Shown one piece after another: positions 12,191 through 23,798 of a stretch of 64,000 nucleotides of DNA. The DNA comes from Polydactylus sextarius. Lineage: Eukaryota > Chordata > Actinopteri > Polynemidae. The number at the start of each line of letters is the position of its first letter. Within the stretch, counting starts at the first letter, position 1. The notes under the pieces are model-generated. The model did no database searches, was not told the DNA's origin, and saw only the letters and a list, made by a program, of their open reading frames with translations. The translations under genes were made by a program, and so were the position numbers. The stretch is from assembly GCA_016801845.1 (NCBI GenBank), contig CM028908.1, positions 18,332,547 to 18,396,546 of the forward strand, in the 5' to 3' direction.

Positions 12191-13661
12191 CTGCAGAACA
12201 GAGACAATTGTTATATTACAGCACTTTTCTAGATACATTTGCAACAAATACAACAAGTTTAATTTACTTTGTCAAGCAAAAGAAAGAAACAGCTGCCCTG
12301 ACACGCTGTCAACTAAAGATATTTAGACCAATATACCTACTGGTGTGATTTATCTACACAGACAGACGTGGGTATTTTCTTATAATAACACTAGGAATGA
12401 AAGGAAAAGACAAGACAGAAGCTTCAAGAAAAAACCCTGCAGACAAAAGACTCAGAACAAATGATTAAATGCGGATTTAATCTTGTCAATATATCTTGTC
12501 CAAACCTCCTGAAGTCTAAAAGTACCATACAAAATAATAACAGATAAAATGCATGAAGGAAAATGATCCACTGCAATCTTCATCACACTAATAACTTCAT
12601 AATGAGAAACATCATCTTTATATGAACCCTACAATGCTGTACACATCATCACTGGGGTCCAGGGTATTCAAATTAGTTTATAAAAGGCTCCACTTCTACA
12701 AACAGCCTTTTTGCAGATTTGTTCAGTGACTGCCTAATGGCTGGTGAGGGCCGGCATATGGAGCCATGCCTTAGCCCTCGCTGAATAATGAGGTTCTCCT
12801 CCTTTCCAGGTGTTATTAGCGCCTCTCTGCATTCAGGACCCTGCAGTGGGAAATGTTAAATCATCACCCCACCTTCACTAAAACAAACTGTGGCTTGGCA
12901 TGTTTGGTTCTACCTCTGACTTTTTAAAGCTGCACACCTGCACCCTGTTCAGTGAGAAGAAAATGTAGAAATCTTGAACTAGTGTTCAGGTTTGAGAGCA
13001 ATATGTTCACCTGGATCATTCAGATATCACAGGCTCTGGTATATGTTTCTCCCAATTTACAAAGAGTGTGACTTTTGTGAGTGAATCTAACACTTTTTTA
13101 ATGTTTGAATCAGTTTTATTTTAGAATAAAAGAACATAAAGTGGACTACAAACTGCAGGGTGTGTAAAATAAAATTTCACTTTTGAATGAAGAAATAAAA
13201 AAGTGACGTGATATTAGGCCTGGTCCTGAAGGTTTTTTTTTTCCTTTTTTTTTTTACAGAAAGAACCAAAGCCACTGCTTGCTTGTCTGCTCAAACTAGA
13301 CTACTTTGTGTGACACACATCTGTGAGATTAAAGCCATCAGTCTACTAAATACGGTTCTATACCCTCAATGACATTGAGACTGCTTAATATTCTGGAAAA
13401 AAAATAAGCATATAATTATGAACAGCACATTGTAAATCCCCACCCCTGTACTAAATCCAACATAATCCGAGTTTTTTTTTCCTTTGGCAACGTGAACTGG
13501 TCCCATGACTATATTTTCCTCCTCATTCATTATTATTATCATTATTATTTTTAAAAACACACGTAGACACACGCACACAAAATCATATCTAAAGCACAGA
13601 TAAACTGAGCTGATCGGGAAGCTGGTGAGACAAAAAAAAAAAAAAGCTTTGTGATTCTTAC
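12191..13661 (-). other. tafa1 first intron (inferred)
   Basis: On the minus strand this runs from a GTAAGA donor at 13,661 to the CTGCAG acceptor at 12,191, giving a 1,471-base intron. It contains T-rich and A-rich runs (near 13,231-13,256 and 13,632-13,645) and no recognised gene or mobile element. The pairing of these two sites is inferred and would need transcript evidence. Confidence 0.5.
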
Positions 13662-14105
13662 CAGTAGCGTTTCAAAGGTGAAGACGCACGGAACACTTTC
13701 AATAAAACGATCGAGCATGGGCGTCAAGAACTCTTGTTCTTTGTGCCTCGTTTTCTCAACCCATGTAAGCTTTTTTTCTTGATCGATCCATCTTGTTTTA
13801 CGCGCTCCAAAAACGACAGAAAACGCTATAAACTCTCAGTTTGGGTTTTTGTCACGTCAAACCGACACGAACGCGACTCAGAAAGGAAATGCGGTCTTGG
13901 AGCGCGAACAGCAGACACACCTGCAGGGCGCACCAGCCGCTGGTGCACCTGCGCGCAACATCGATTGGAACAAAATTTGACTCGTTTTGCTTCTTCTGGT
14001 GACAACTTGAGCCACGACTCACACAACCGTACGCATGGAGTGTCAGGAGGAAACCACTGAGGCTGCTCTCTCAACTTTTTATGCATTTCATTACACGCGC
14101 CTCCA
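13662..14105 (-). other. tafa1 non-coding first exon (5' end approximate)
   Basis: A good minus-strand donor (CGCTACTG|GTAAGAATC) ends this exon at 13,662, upstream of the acceptor at 12,191. As I recall, TAFA1 genes have a non-coding first exon, which fits. The 5' end is a guess, set about 30 bases downstream of a TATATA word at 14,134-14,139. Reading frames of 86-108 codons on both strands here are explained by the lower stop frequency of a GC-richer stretch and show no known protein family. Confidence 0.45.
13668..14100. promoter_or_regulatory. CpG-dense region, probable tafa1 promoter/5' exon
   Basis: I count about 31 CpG in roughly 430 bases, against about one per 100 bases or fewer in most of the window. 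Clusters include ACGAACGCGAC near 13,867, GAGCGCGAAC near 13,910 and TGCGCGCAAC near 13,950. This is the clearest CpG cluster seen. It coincides with the donor of the inferred non-coding exon, as expected for an unmethylated vertebrate promoter. Confidence 0.6.
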
Positions 14106-14133
14106 GTATGTTATTTAGAGGATGTGTGCAACA

Positions 14134-14139
14134 TATATA
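14134..14139 (-). promoter_or_regulatory. Candidate TATA box for tafa1
   Basis: On the minus strand the sequence reads GCGGTATATATGTTGC. It lies just upstream of the CpG-dense stretch and would place a start site near 14,105. TATA-like words are common in AT-rich DNA, so this is weak evidence. Confidence 0.25.
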
Positions 14140-14509
14140 CCGCATTTGAACATGTATTAACTTATAAAACAAGGTGAATTAAATAATGTGTGTCATATGA
14201 TATGCAGTGCAGGATGTTTTATAGTAGTTATTGAGCACAATATGATCCTAGTTATCTTTACTCAGCTCAAACAGTCTTGTTTGTGCAGTATTTTGTGGTT
14301 AAGGTGTAATTTAGACATAATGGTTCTCCACATTTCATCTATCCCAGCCCATCCCCAAACACCAGACTTATTCCTCAAAAGTCCAACACCCTTACCTGAG
14401 CAGTGCGTTCAGGAGATGAGGGGCTCAGTCAGAATCAGTGTCTGTCTGCCTGGCTGCCCAGCAGACTCACTCCTCTGTCTTAAATCCATCCATACTTTGA
14501 AGCCAGGGA

Positions 14510-14524
14510 TTCCCGCGCGAAATT
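14510..14524. promoter_or_regulatory. E2F-like site
   Basis: TTCCCGCGCGAAATT matches the E2F consensus (TTTSSCGC and its reverse) on both strands. It stands out because the surrounding 150 bases have few other CpG. It lies about 400 bases upstream of the inferred tafa1 start. Function is inferred from the motif alone. Confidence 0.35.
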
Positions 14525-14605
14525 CCACTTCTCAGATAAGATGAGCACCAGCACAAATTGAGTTCAAATGCTGTTCTTTTCCTCAGTCGTCCCCCTCCAA
14601 TGGAC

Positions 14606-15032
14606 CCCCCCTCAGCTTTTGAGTCCCCTCTTTTTTTTCTTTTGGCAGCACAAAAACAGTCACCAAAGGCAAAACACCCAGGGGTCTGTGTCACAAACTG
14701 GCCAGGATTTGAGGGGTGTGAGGCTGATCATCTCAGTGCTGTATCAGCCACATACGTGCAGATCTCCTTCCCTTTTCTTCTTCTTCTTTCAATCTGCGTC
14801 TCTTCTCCGTCAGTAGAGCTCCTATATTGTGATGACAGGGAGCTAATTTACCCCCCCTCACTTGCCGTCTCCTTCTCACGCGTGCAGCGGAAGGCTCCAG
14901 TGGAATGACTGCTCTGTCTGCTCTTGGCTGCGTCCCCCCATTGAGAGGCTGTGCTGATAGTGTGAGCCTCAGTGCTCTCTCCAACGCACTAAGTAGAGTC
15001 TGTGTCAGAGAAGGCAGAGCGAGTGTGAGGGA

Positions 15033-15064
<32 letters not shown>

Positions 15065-15660
15065 ATACTACAATGTAGCCCAGCTGGAAAGAGAGAGAGA
15101 GAGCTGAGAGAGAGTCAGATCACATGTCTTAAAGCAAGACTGCCCACTCCTACTTCAAGACTTCATCAGCAAATGAAGCATGCTTTATTAACCCACCCCT
15201 CTTTACATCGCAACCTCCCATCTACAACGTCACGAGACATGCAAGTACAGCCATCAGCTCACTTCGTATGTGTCTGAGTGTATCTGTGTGCGAGTTGGAG
15301 AGGGTGATGAGGGAGGATGACTGAATGCGCCTCTTTTAGTCATCACCCTCAAGCGTTTCAGTGGTGAGAGTGAAATGTGCCCCGAGCACAGCACTTTTAA
15401 TAGAAGACAGAGTGCTTCATCAGTGCTCGGCAATCATCATATTATCCATTACACTGTGTCTGTGCTCTTCCTATCAGTTTTTTTTTTTTTTTTGTGGTGA
15501 TGAGTGAGGGTTTGTTTTTACGGTCAGCCTCTTTTGGATGTTTCCCATCACTGAAACAAACTTGAATTTGCAGTGGCAGTCTGAGAGAAGCAGTGAGCAT
15601 CACTCTGTCACCTGCACACAGACTGAATCTTCTGACTCTGGAGGAAAGACATCCGCTGTC
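14606..15660. other. Upstream flank of tafa1, no gene recognised
   Basis: This stretch is pyrimidine-rich on the plus strand near 14,580-14,800, with a few CpG near 14,876-14,890. It includes a TG/TA microsatellite (15,032-15,066), a GA run (15,091-15,105) and a T run near 15,479-15,493. Some of it could belong to an alternative upstream tafa1 exon. No splice pair convinced me. Confidence 0.5.
15032..15066. repeat. TG/TA microsatellite
   Basis: Short TG dinucleotide runs interrupted by TATA. Confidence 0.9.
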
Positions 15661-15665
15661 TTTTG

Positions 15666-15730
15666 TATGTGTGTCTGTGTGTGTGCGTGCGTGTGCGTGT
15701 GCGTGTGCGCTGGTGTTGGTGGGTGTGTGT
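15666..15730. repeat. TG/CG compound microsatellite
   Basis: TGTG units are mixed with GCGTGC units, so the repeat has unusual CpG content for this region. The CpG come from the repeat units and do not mark a promoter. Confidence 0.9.
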
Positions 15731-16386
15731 TTCTGCTGTACCTAAGTCGTACAAGCATGTGAAAGCATCCAGCCTTGTTTGTGCAGAGTGTATTTCCCTC
15801 CAACACATTTCCTTCCATATGGAGGAGCTCCCCTTTAACTCATTATGCTGTTAAACCACAGATTTACAGTATATGCCAATCCCACACACCTGCCATGGCT
15901 GACTCACTCAAAGTCTGACATTTCATAGAAAATGAACTGTATACTATTCACAGCCACACATGGTTGAGGGTCTAAATAAAGCTGGCAGGGAGTGAGGATA
16001 GTGTTGGCACCACGGAGGAGAAGGGGGTACAAACAAATGCACTTCATGATGAAGGTCCTGATCAACTTTTTATTCAGAGCTGTTAGCTGCTGTTTTCTAT
16101 CATTTGTGTGAGTACAGTACATCTGAGTATGTCTCATTGAGAGACAGAGAGGTGCTGTGCAAAATTATCAGCTTCCCGATTGGCTGTCGTTATCCACTTA
16201 TCCAGTTAGGTGGCATTTTTGTGATGGTTAACAAGCCCTTCGACTGCTGGTCACTGTGCCATGCCACAGAGCATCCTGGACCGCCCTTAATGCTGCCATA
16301 ACTTCTGCTTCTTATTTTTACACTACAGTGTGATTTGACAGCCTGATGTGTGCAGAGTTACAATCTGTAGAGGGGGGCCAAATGGC

Positions 16387-16413
16387 AAAAAAAAAAAGAA
16401 AAAAAAGAAAGGA
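16387..16413. repeat. A-rich low-complexity run
   Basis: Poly(A) interrupted by single G, continuing into a GGA-rich stretch. Confidence 0.85.
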
Positions 16414-19400
16414 GGAGGAAGAAATGTGTCTAAGTGAGTAAAATGGTAAACTGCTCGACTTGGTGTTTTTCCACGCTGATGTTTTTTTTTTTTTTTCTGT
16501 TTGGACTGTGTCCTTTGTGTTTATATCCTATAATAATGTGATGGGACTGCAGTAATGAATAGTGAAGCTGCCATCTGGATCTATGTGGGGTAAAGCACAC
16601 CTCACGTTAAGTGATCAGACTCACATCAAACAGGAAGTGCTGAGTAATTAGTGCTGTGATTAGTGTTTCTACACTGTCAAGCTATACTGACACACAGTGG
16701 CTTGATTACCGATAAATGCGCTTATTTGTATGTTGACACATTTGTTGATATTTCCTTTGTAAGGAGCATTAATAGCATGCACGCTTGGATTTAATTTTGT
16801 CCTCAACGCTTAATGTCTTTATGATCTGTCCCATTAGAGCGAGATGAAGGCGTGAAATGAAACAGGCCCTCAAGTCAGCCTCCAAGGAGAACCTAAGCTT
16901 GAACAACATGTTCCTCACAGCAACGTACAGTTCCAACAGAACTATTCTGTACTCTGTGCTACTACTTGTGTCGTTTTTTATTCAGTGTTAATTTGTGGCG
17001 GTCTCTTATTTTTCATTCTGTGTCAGCTGGGAGAACTGACTGGACAACAGAATTTCACAGTAATTCTGGGTTGTTGTTGCCGTCCCTGCTCTCCTCTGTC
17101 TCCCATCTCAGAGGCTTCCATCATTTCCAAACAGCTGTTGCTGCAGCCTGTGCCAAGCCAGAACCACAACCGACCAATCACTGGCCAGGTCGGCATTTGG
17201 ATCTGGGCAGCTCTGTTAAAACAGCAGTGTTTGCCAATAGCGTTCTCCCTCTTTCTGTCTTCTTTTCTTTTTCTTTTTTTCATTCTGTCATTCTCTTTCT
17301 GTCTGTTTTTCCCGTTGGCTGATAAAATTCTTCTGTCCATGCAGCCAACAAGCTTCAATATGCACCCACCAGCCGTAACAAAATACCAATTTAACCCCCC
17401 CTCCTTCACAGCAGTTTTCTGCTTTCCTATAAAAAATGAATCCTTGTCCACTATTATTCCTGCATACTTTACAGCATTTCTCACTGGAGCAAACCAAGCA
17501 TTTCTACGTCTGATGAGGGGAGTTGTGTTGGAAACCTGTTCTCCATAGACATTTCCTGCATAAAACATACTATGAGAAAGAAAGGTGGTATGACACCAAG
17601 AGGCAGAAGACAGAAAAAGAAATGGGAAATGGCGAGAAAGGAGGGGAGATGGAGGCAGTCGGAGAAAATTCATTCGAAAGAGGCAAAGATCAGCAACTCT
17701 TGCTCACTGGTGGACGACGAAAGGAAGAAGATGATTAATGAAATTAAGGAGTCTGATCTATAGCAATAATTTATTTCACATTTATCAGAGCATTCACTTT
17801 ATACTTTTGCTCACAGATGTTCATTACTGAGAAGAGTCTGGCTGCGACAATGTCGTTGATTTGTAACGGTTGATATTTCGGTGTATAAGGTGAGGTTATA
17901 GGCTATTCAGTAAAGATTAGTGGATATACAGTTCTCCACACATAAACCTCTTGGGCTCTACCTTCAGCCCTTCCTTTCTGTCAGCAGATCCTCCGAGAAT
18001 AAAACGCTAACATGTCAGTATGAACTCTTTGCAGGGAATGATATATGGTTCCGCGGGAGCAAATTGTTATTTCATAGCCATAAACAGAAATGATTTTTTG
18101 TTGTCACATCCCTAATTACTTTCTCATTTTCATCAAGAGGCAAATTTAAGTCACTTAGTCACTGACACACTTTACTCCTCGGTAATTGAAGTGCCTTAAT
18201 TTGCTGGTGTTTATGCTGAATAACAAAAGCATAAGTAGAGGGAGAAGGTCTGTTTAGATACTGTGACTGTCTGTATAACATCCTCTTCCCCTCATGCCAT
18301 TTGTGAAGGGTGTAGTTAGCATTAGCATTAGCATTTAAAGCCTTAGTTGAGTTTTACCTGATCTTGTTGTCACGATCTGCTTGCTAAAGCCTTTTTGATT
18401 CCAATTATTTATTTATTTATTTGCTGTTCTGAATGCCCTCACACTTCCGGCTGTGAGCCTGTTTTTCTACAGGAAAATGAATTGTTTTTACTACACCCCC
18501 TCTGCCTCTGCTGAGTCTGCTTTTTGATTCCAACTTTGTGACAAGCTGTTACAATGGGCAACTGGGAATAGTATGTACCTTACTTATTCAACCATTTTCG
18601 AGGAAAGGAAAAAAAAAAAAAAGAAAATCTGCACTTGTGTTGTGCTATGTATCAACACAATGTAACAATTTCTGAGCAATGACAAAGCGATCGAACACAA
18701 ACGCTTGTTTTGAGACTTCTAACAGTTGGACCGCATGTGTTGGTAATGTAATTGCGTCAAGGAAAATTGCGCCACCTGTCCGGGTTCACAGGCAGCTGTC
18801 ACCGAACTGCTGCAGTGAAAACACCTGTTGGCACCTTGGTTTGTGGTTGTGGTTCTCTCCTGTTTGTGTGAAAGCAATATATTTCCTCGGTGGGCAGAGC
18901 TACGTGCTGTTGTTGATTGCTGATGGCACCAGTGGTTTTCTTTCAAGGTCTCTGGGCAGCTTGCTGGCAATAAAAAAACCTCACAATAAAACATCCAAAC
19001 ATACAAATACATACACTTACAGCAGCATCACCACATCTACAATATCTTGAGTGGTATTTTTCTATCTGTTCATATATTTGTATACCGTATAAGGTTGCTT
19101 ATCACTGCCAGGCATGTGGGCGCATTTATGCTGATGAACATATGACTAGTACTATAAATCTCAGCCCACAGAACAGCGTCCTTATTGCTTTATTGTAGGC
19201 GACTGTCAGTCTGCTGCTCTTTTTATACCTAGTGGCATCTGGTAAGCCCCAAGAAGCCGGGCCTTTACTTTAAATGAGAACATTAAAATTCACAAGTGAA
19301 CTGCCGAGCAGTTTATTCTTGACATTGTCCGTGTCATTCACTAAATCATAGTCAGTTGTAAAGTTTTAGCTCAGTTTAAGAGGAATTCAGGACAAAACAG

Positions 19401-20843
19401 AACTTTTCGCCTCTTTTTACATGTAGCTAAAACATTTTTCTTTTCAGTACTAAATAAATGTCAGCACCATTTTGCACACATGCTTTATAGTCATAGAGCA
19501 ATTTCAAGGAAAAATATCTGCATCAATGAATACCAGTCTGATGATTTCTTTTTTGTTTATTTAAATAAACATTAACACACTTTGGGGGGGCTAGTTTGTT
19601 TGGAGAAGAGCTTTACAAATCATAGTTATTATTACTATCAAATTGGCTTTCACATTTATTAAAATGTTTCTTTACTTTTATTTATCACTTATGGCATCTT
19701 TGCCCTCAGACATATTGGAATTTCTCTAAATGTTGTTTATGTGTTTGTATGTCATTAGAGAGTCTGTGAGCTTCTGCCCCAAACACCCAGGGAATCCTAT
19801 TTACCACATATTTAATCATATACTGTAGGTAGCTGTGAAAATAAGTTGTGAGGTGGGGTGTGGGTTGTATTTGAAGTAGGTCAGAAATTCTGTGCTGGTA
19901 ATGCGCTGGGACTCGCCAGGTCTCAGCAGGGGAGGCTTTCTTTCCCTTGCTGGTTCAGGATAGAGGAGTAATTGAGCGCTAGACGACTCTACTCCTGGAG
20001 ACGATGGCAGCCATGGAAATGTCCCCTCACAGACCAATAAAAATGTCCTCTCCTTCTTGGTGTAATTGGATGAGGGACAGTGGGGGTGGGTTCTGGCCCG
20101 AGGAGACCACCTGTGGAAATGCTTTGCTCAATACACCACTGTTAAACTGATGAGACAGGGGACCTGCTGAGAGGAGAGAGAAAAAAATGTGATAAAAAGA
20201 GCGATGCTGATGAGAACAAGGAGACCAGTAAATAAATAAATACATATAACTGAAGTCACTGCTTTTCCCTTTTCAGAATGGAAAGGTGGCAGATATGTAA
20301 TTTCTCAAGGCTTTCTTTGATGGACAGCTGTCGATACTCCTCAGTGCGAGTTAACTGTGATTTATTAGACTCTTTCATACCACAGTGGAAGTGGGAGTGT
20401 GTAACTTTAGAGCAGCTGAATTAAATTTTTCAATGAAATGTGCTGAAAGGTTGTTTGCTGCCACAAAACATGTTGAGTATGCTACATCTGATCTATAATA
20501 AGTTCTCCGGAAACAAAATGTATTGGAAATTCTTTTCACATCCAACTACTAGTGACTGTTTTAAAATCTGTATCAATTGATTTTCGGCCACGAAACAAGC
20601 TGTAAACAAGACGCATATTTATACTGCAACAAGTTGATATGGTGAATATGTGAACAGCCTCCTATTTACACATCCAGTGCACTCAGAGCAGTATTACCAT
20701 TCATTTGACAACTCTTGGAGGAATTACAGTTTATGGCTCTTTAGCAGCTAAATGCTCCTCTGATACTCACCGGCTAATCACTAACTACACTAACGAACAC
20801 CTTAAAAGACATTTTCTGCTACTGGTAAATTCAAAATTTTGCC

Positions 20844-20865
20844 TTTTTTTTTTTTTTTTTTTTTT
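20844..20865. repeat. Poly(T) tract
   Basis: A run of 22 T with no retroposed sequence recognised beside it. Confidence 0.95.
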
Positions 20866-23754
20866 GCTCAATTAGCTGAGACCAAAACCTTACACGTTAC
20901 TCGGTCACATAATTTATAGGGAACAGAGAAAATGAGCTGGACCCTAAAACCCAAAAATAATGAGCATAAAGATGGTGAAACAGCAGACTGGTGAGTTCAC
21001 AAATATATGCAAAATCTCTGAGCGAGAGGTAATGTAGAACTGAAGAGTTTCAGTCACTATAATGTTTTTTCAGCTGTGTTTTATTGTTTTCATCAGATCC
21101 CCATTCTTTGCCAAATTGCCCAAAAAGGCATGATCCCTCTCAGTAAGACCTATTCTTCACTCAGGTCATCTCAAAAACACACAGATCACAGACCGGAGAC
21201 GGATTGAATCCCTCACACAGAGGGTAACTGAATCTGTGGAGGAACAGACTGAGATAAAAGTAAGAGAGGGGGAAACAAGAGATAGAGGATAGAGAGGAGC
21301 TTGGAGGCAGATAGGGTGAAACAGGTAAGGCATTCACACTTGAGCTCCATTCAAACATTCATCTAGCTTCTCTCTTCTGCTGCATTCATGCTGCACAGCC
21401 AATTCCAGGGCGATAAGCCAGCTGTGTGCTTCTCAAGGTAAGAGAGTGAATAGAGCGCTACAGTTTTTGCCGGATGCTGAGGAGGGACGGAGCCTACACA
21501 CTGACCTTCCTTACGCCAGCTTTACTTCAGCAGGGGAGGAGGGTTTCATAAAGGGATTATTCTGCTCAGTCACCTTTAACCTGTCTGGCTGCCTTCCATA
21601 ACGACTCAAGCTGCTTGTCAATCACTCAACAGAAGCAGAAGAGGAAGGAGATAAGAGAAGAGATGGCTTTAACCTGCGAAAAGGGATTAAACCCTCTATT
21701 GCTTTGCTGGGGAGGCAAAAAGGGGGGTTTCAGACAACTGAGTTGGTAGCCACTACAGTCCCCGGCGCGTGACTCAGCAGGTCAGCGTAGTGTGGAGGAA
21801 ACAGAGTGACCTTTTACATCAGCCGTGACACAAGGGTTTTGAACATTTTCCCACTGCTGACAATTATGATCTATCAAAAGTGGCGGTGAAGCCCTGTAGA
21901 GAACTCAGACGTTGTATGGCAAACATTCATGGTTCCATCTACAAACAATTGTAGTTTTGAACTCTTTATGACTCAACCATATCTGAAAGAAGCATTATAT
22001 AGCAGACATGTGGATAATAACAGCTGAAACTTAATCAAAGGTTCAGTTAGACATAAAGAACAATGGAATGAATGTGTTTTCTCCTTTAACCGCAAACCTT
22101 AGAAAAGGTGATGAAAAGTATAAAACATCATGTGTTATATCACAAGTGCTTGTTCTAAAAGGTGTGATAGAGGCCTGTTTGTTTTCTGAGTGCTTTTGAC
22201 TCTTAAGGGCTATACCTGACCATGACAGCTGATGTTTTGGATGACGTTGAGCCAGTGAGCTGTAACCACTCACTCCAGCAAAACAAAATCTCCTACAAGC
22301 CTCAAAGGAAAACACTACGAGAGAAGCATCCAATTCCAACTTTCTTTCAGCAACTGTCCAGCAAGGCATGCAAGAGTGAAAGAAACAGGACTTAGAGGGC
22401 AAGAGAGCAAAGGAGATTGAGATGTAGAGGGGAGATGGGGGTGGGGAGGTTGCAGACAAAGAAAGAAAATATGAATGCATGAAGCAGCTTGAGTTGAAAG
22501 CATAGGGAGAGAAAGAAAGATGGTGGGAGTGCAAGGTGGTTTCTCTTCTCCACTCCTCTCCACTCTCTCACTTTTTTGCCCCCGGCGATGTGTTGGTTAT
22601 TTACTACGGCCTTTCCTCTCCCTGTGGAATGAGAGGGAAATGGGCTCTTAACTGTGTTTCCATACATCACCTCCTGACACCGATGCTTGTAGTTCTGGAA
22701 TGTTGACATCTGATGTTTCTTTTTGAAATCAATTATTTACAGAGAAATCTAAAGAGTATTGCAATTCATCACGGCTAATTGCAGTACATCACCCCTGCCA
22801 TCGATCATGTCAGCGCCATCCAGCGCTCTTTCAGATTTGTTTTAAATGAAAGTTGGTGAATATTTGCACCACCTAGGAAATATTTGCACCCATGACTTTT
22901 TACGAGATCGCATCACATCTAGTCTAAAATCTCAGTGGCTCAAAGTTATACTAACTGAGCCAAAGGTTTGTCAGATCAGGAAACACATTTGTTTTTTTCT
23001 GTTTTGTTCTTTACCCATTTGCATGCTTGTTCCTTGTGCTGTGAGGCTTCAGTAGCAAACAAATAAGACTCGTAAAGTCGTCCTTCAAATTCACATGAAA
23101 TGAGTACACCTGTAGCCCTCAGAGGGATTAAGTTGTCATCCATGTTTAATGGATGACAACATTGTGCCCACCCCACAGCGAGAGCTTTCATAGTCTGATT
23201 GCTTTTACATGAAGATAATGCAGTATGATTGCATTATGAGGCAATCCAATAAATATATTAACCTTTTTACATCCAAATATGTCAACTCCTCCTAGTTGTT
23301 ACTGCTAAAATGATTTGAATTAAATAAAACCCTATTTTTTTCTGCATCTTTCACTTTATCTGGACTGTCCAGTGTTAATCGAGTCAGTGGACCTGTTACT
23401 CTTTTACTGCAAATGAAAAAATGCTTGTGTTTATCTCCCCATTATCAGAAAGGGAAGATGCCTTTGCCACAGATATGTAGCAAAAACACTCTTTACAACA
23501 CAGAGAATCAATGAATTTTGTAAGTACATGACCTTCGCTGCACTGAAATTTTCATTAAACCAGTATGAAGTTCATGTCAGTTTCTCCGGGGGGAGATTGA
23601 GACAGAGCTTACGGGAAAAGAAGAGGTAGGGCTAATATGTAAAAGGATGTAAGAGGAGGCTGTCAAATTAGAACTAAGAGCAAGGTGAATGATGGCGAGA
23701 TGATCACAGGGAAACGAGGTGAAGACAGCAGCAAGAGATAGGGAAGCATGAAAG

Positions 23755-23798
23755 GATGGAGGGATGGAGGGAGGGAGGGAGAGAGAGAGAGAGAGAGG
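23755..23798. repeat. Purine tract, GGGA units then (GA)n
   Basis: GGATGGAGG/GAGGGAGG units pass into an uninterrupted GA run. Every base but one is a purine, so the tract has mirror-like character and could form a triplex. Confidence 0.88.

Noticed and set aside
12191..12207. Upstream Met at 12,207 as the tafa1 start
   Set aside because: It lies upstream of the CTGCAG acceptor, so it should be intronic. The ATG at 12,177 has a better context and matches the family start.
13734..14086. Reading frames of 86-108 codons on both strands in the CpG-dense stretch
   Set aside because: They overlap on opposite strands in a GC-richer segment and resemble no known protein. They are explained by fewer stop codons.
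22043..22709. 163-codon and overlapping minus-strand frames
   Set aside because: They are rich in Ser, Phe, Leu and Pro from a purine-rich plus strand, with no domain and no splice context.
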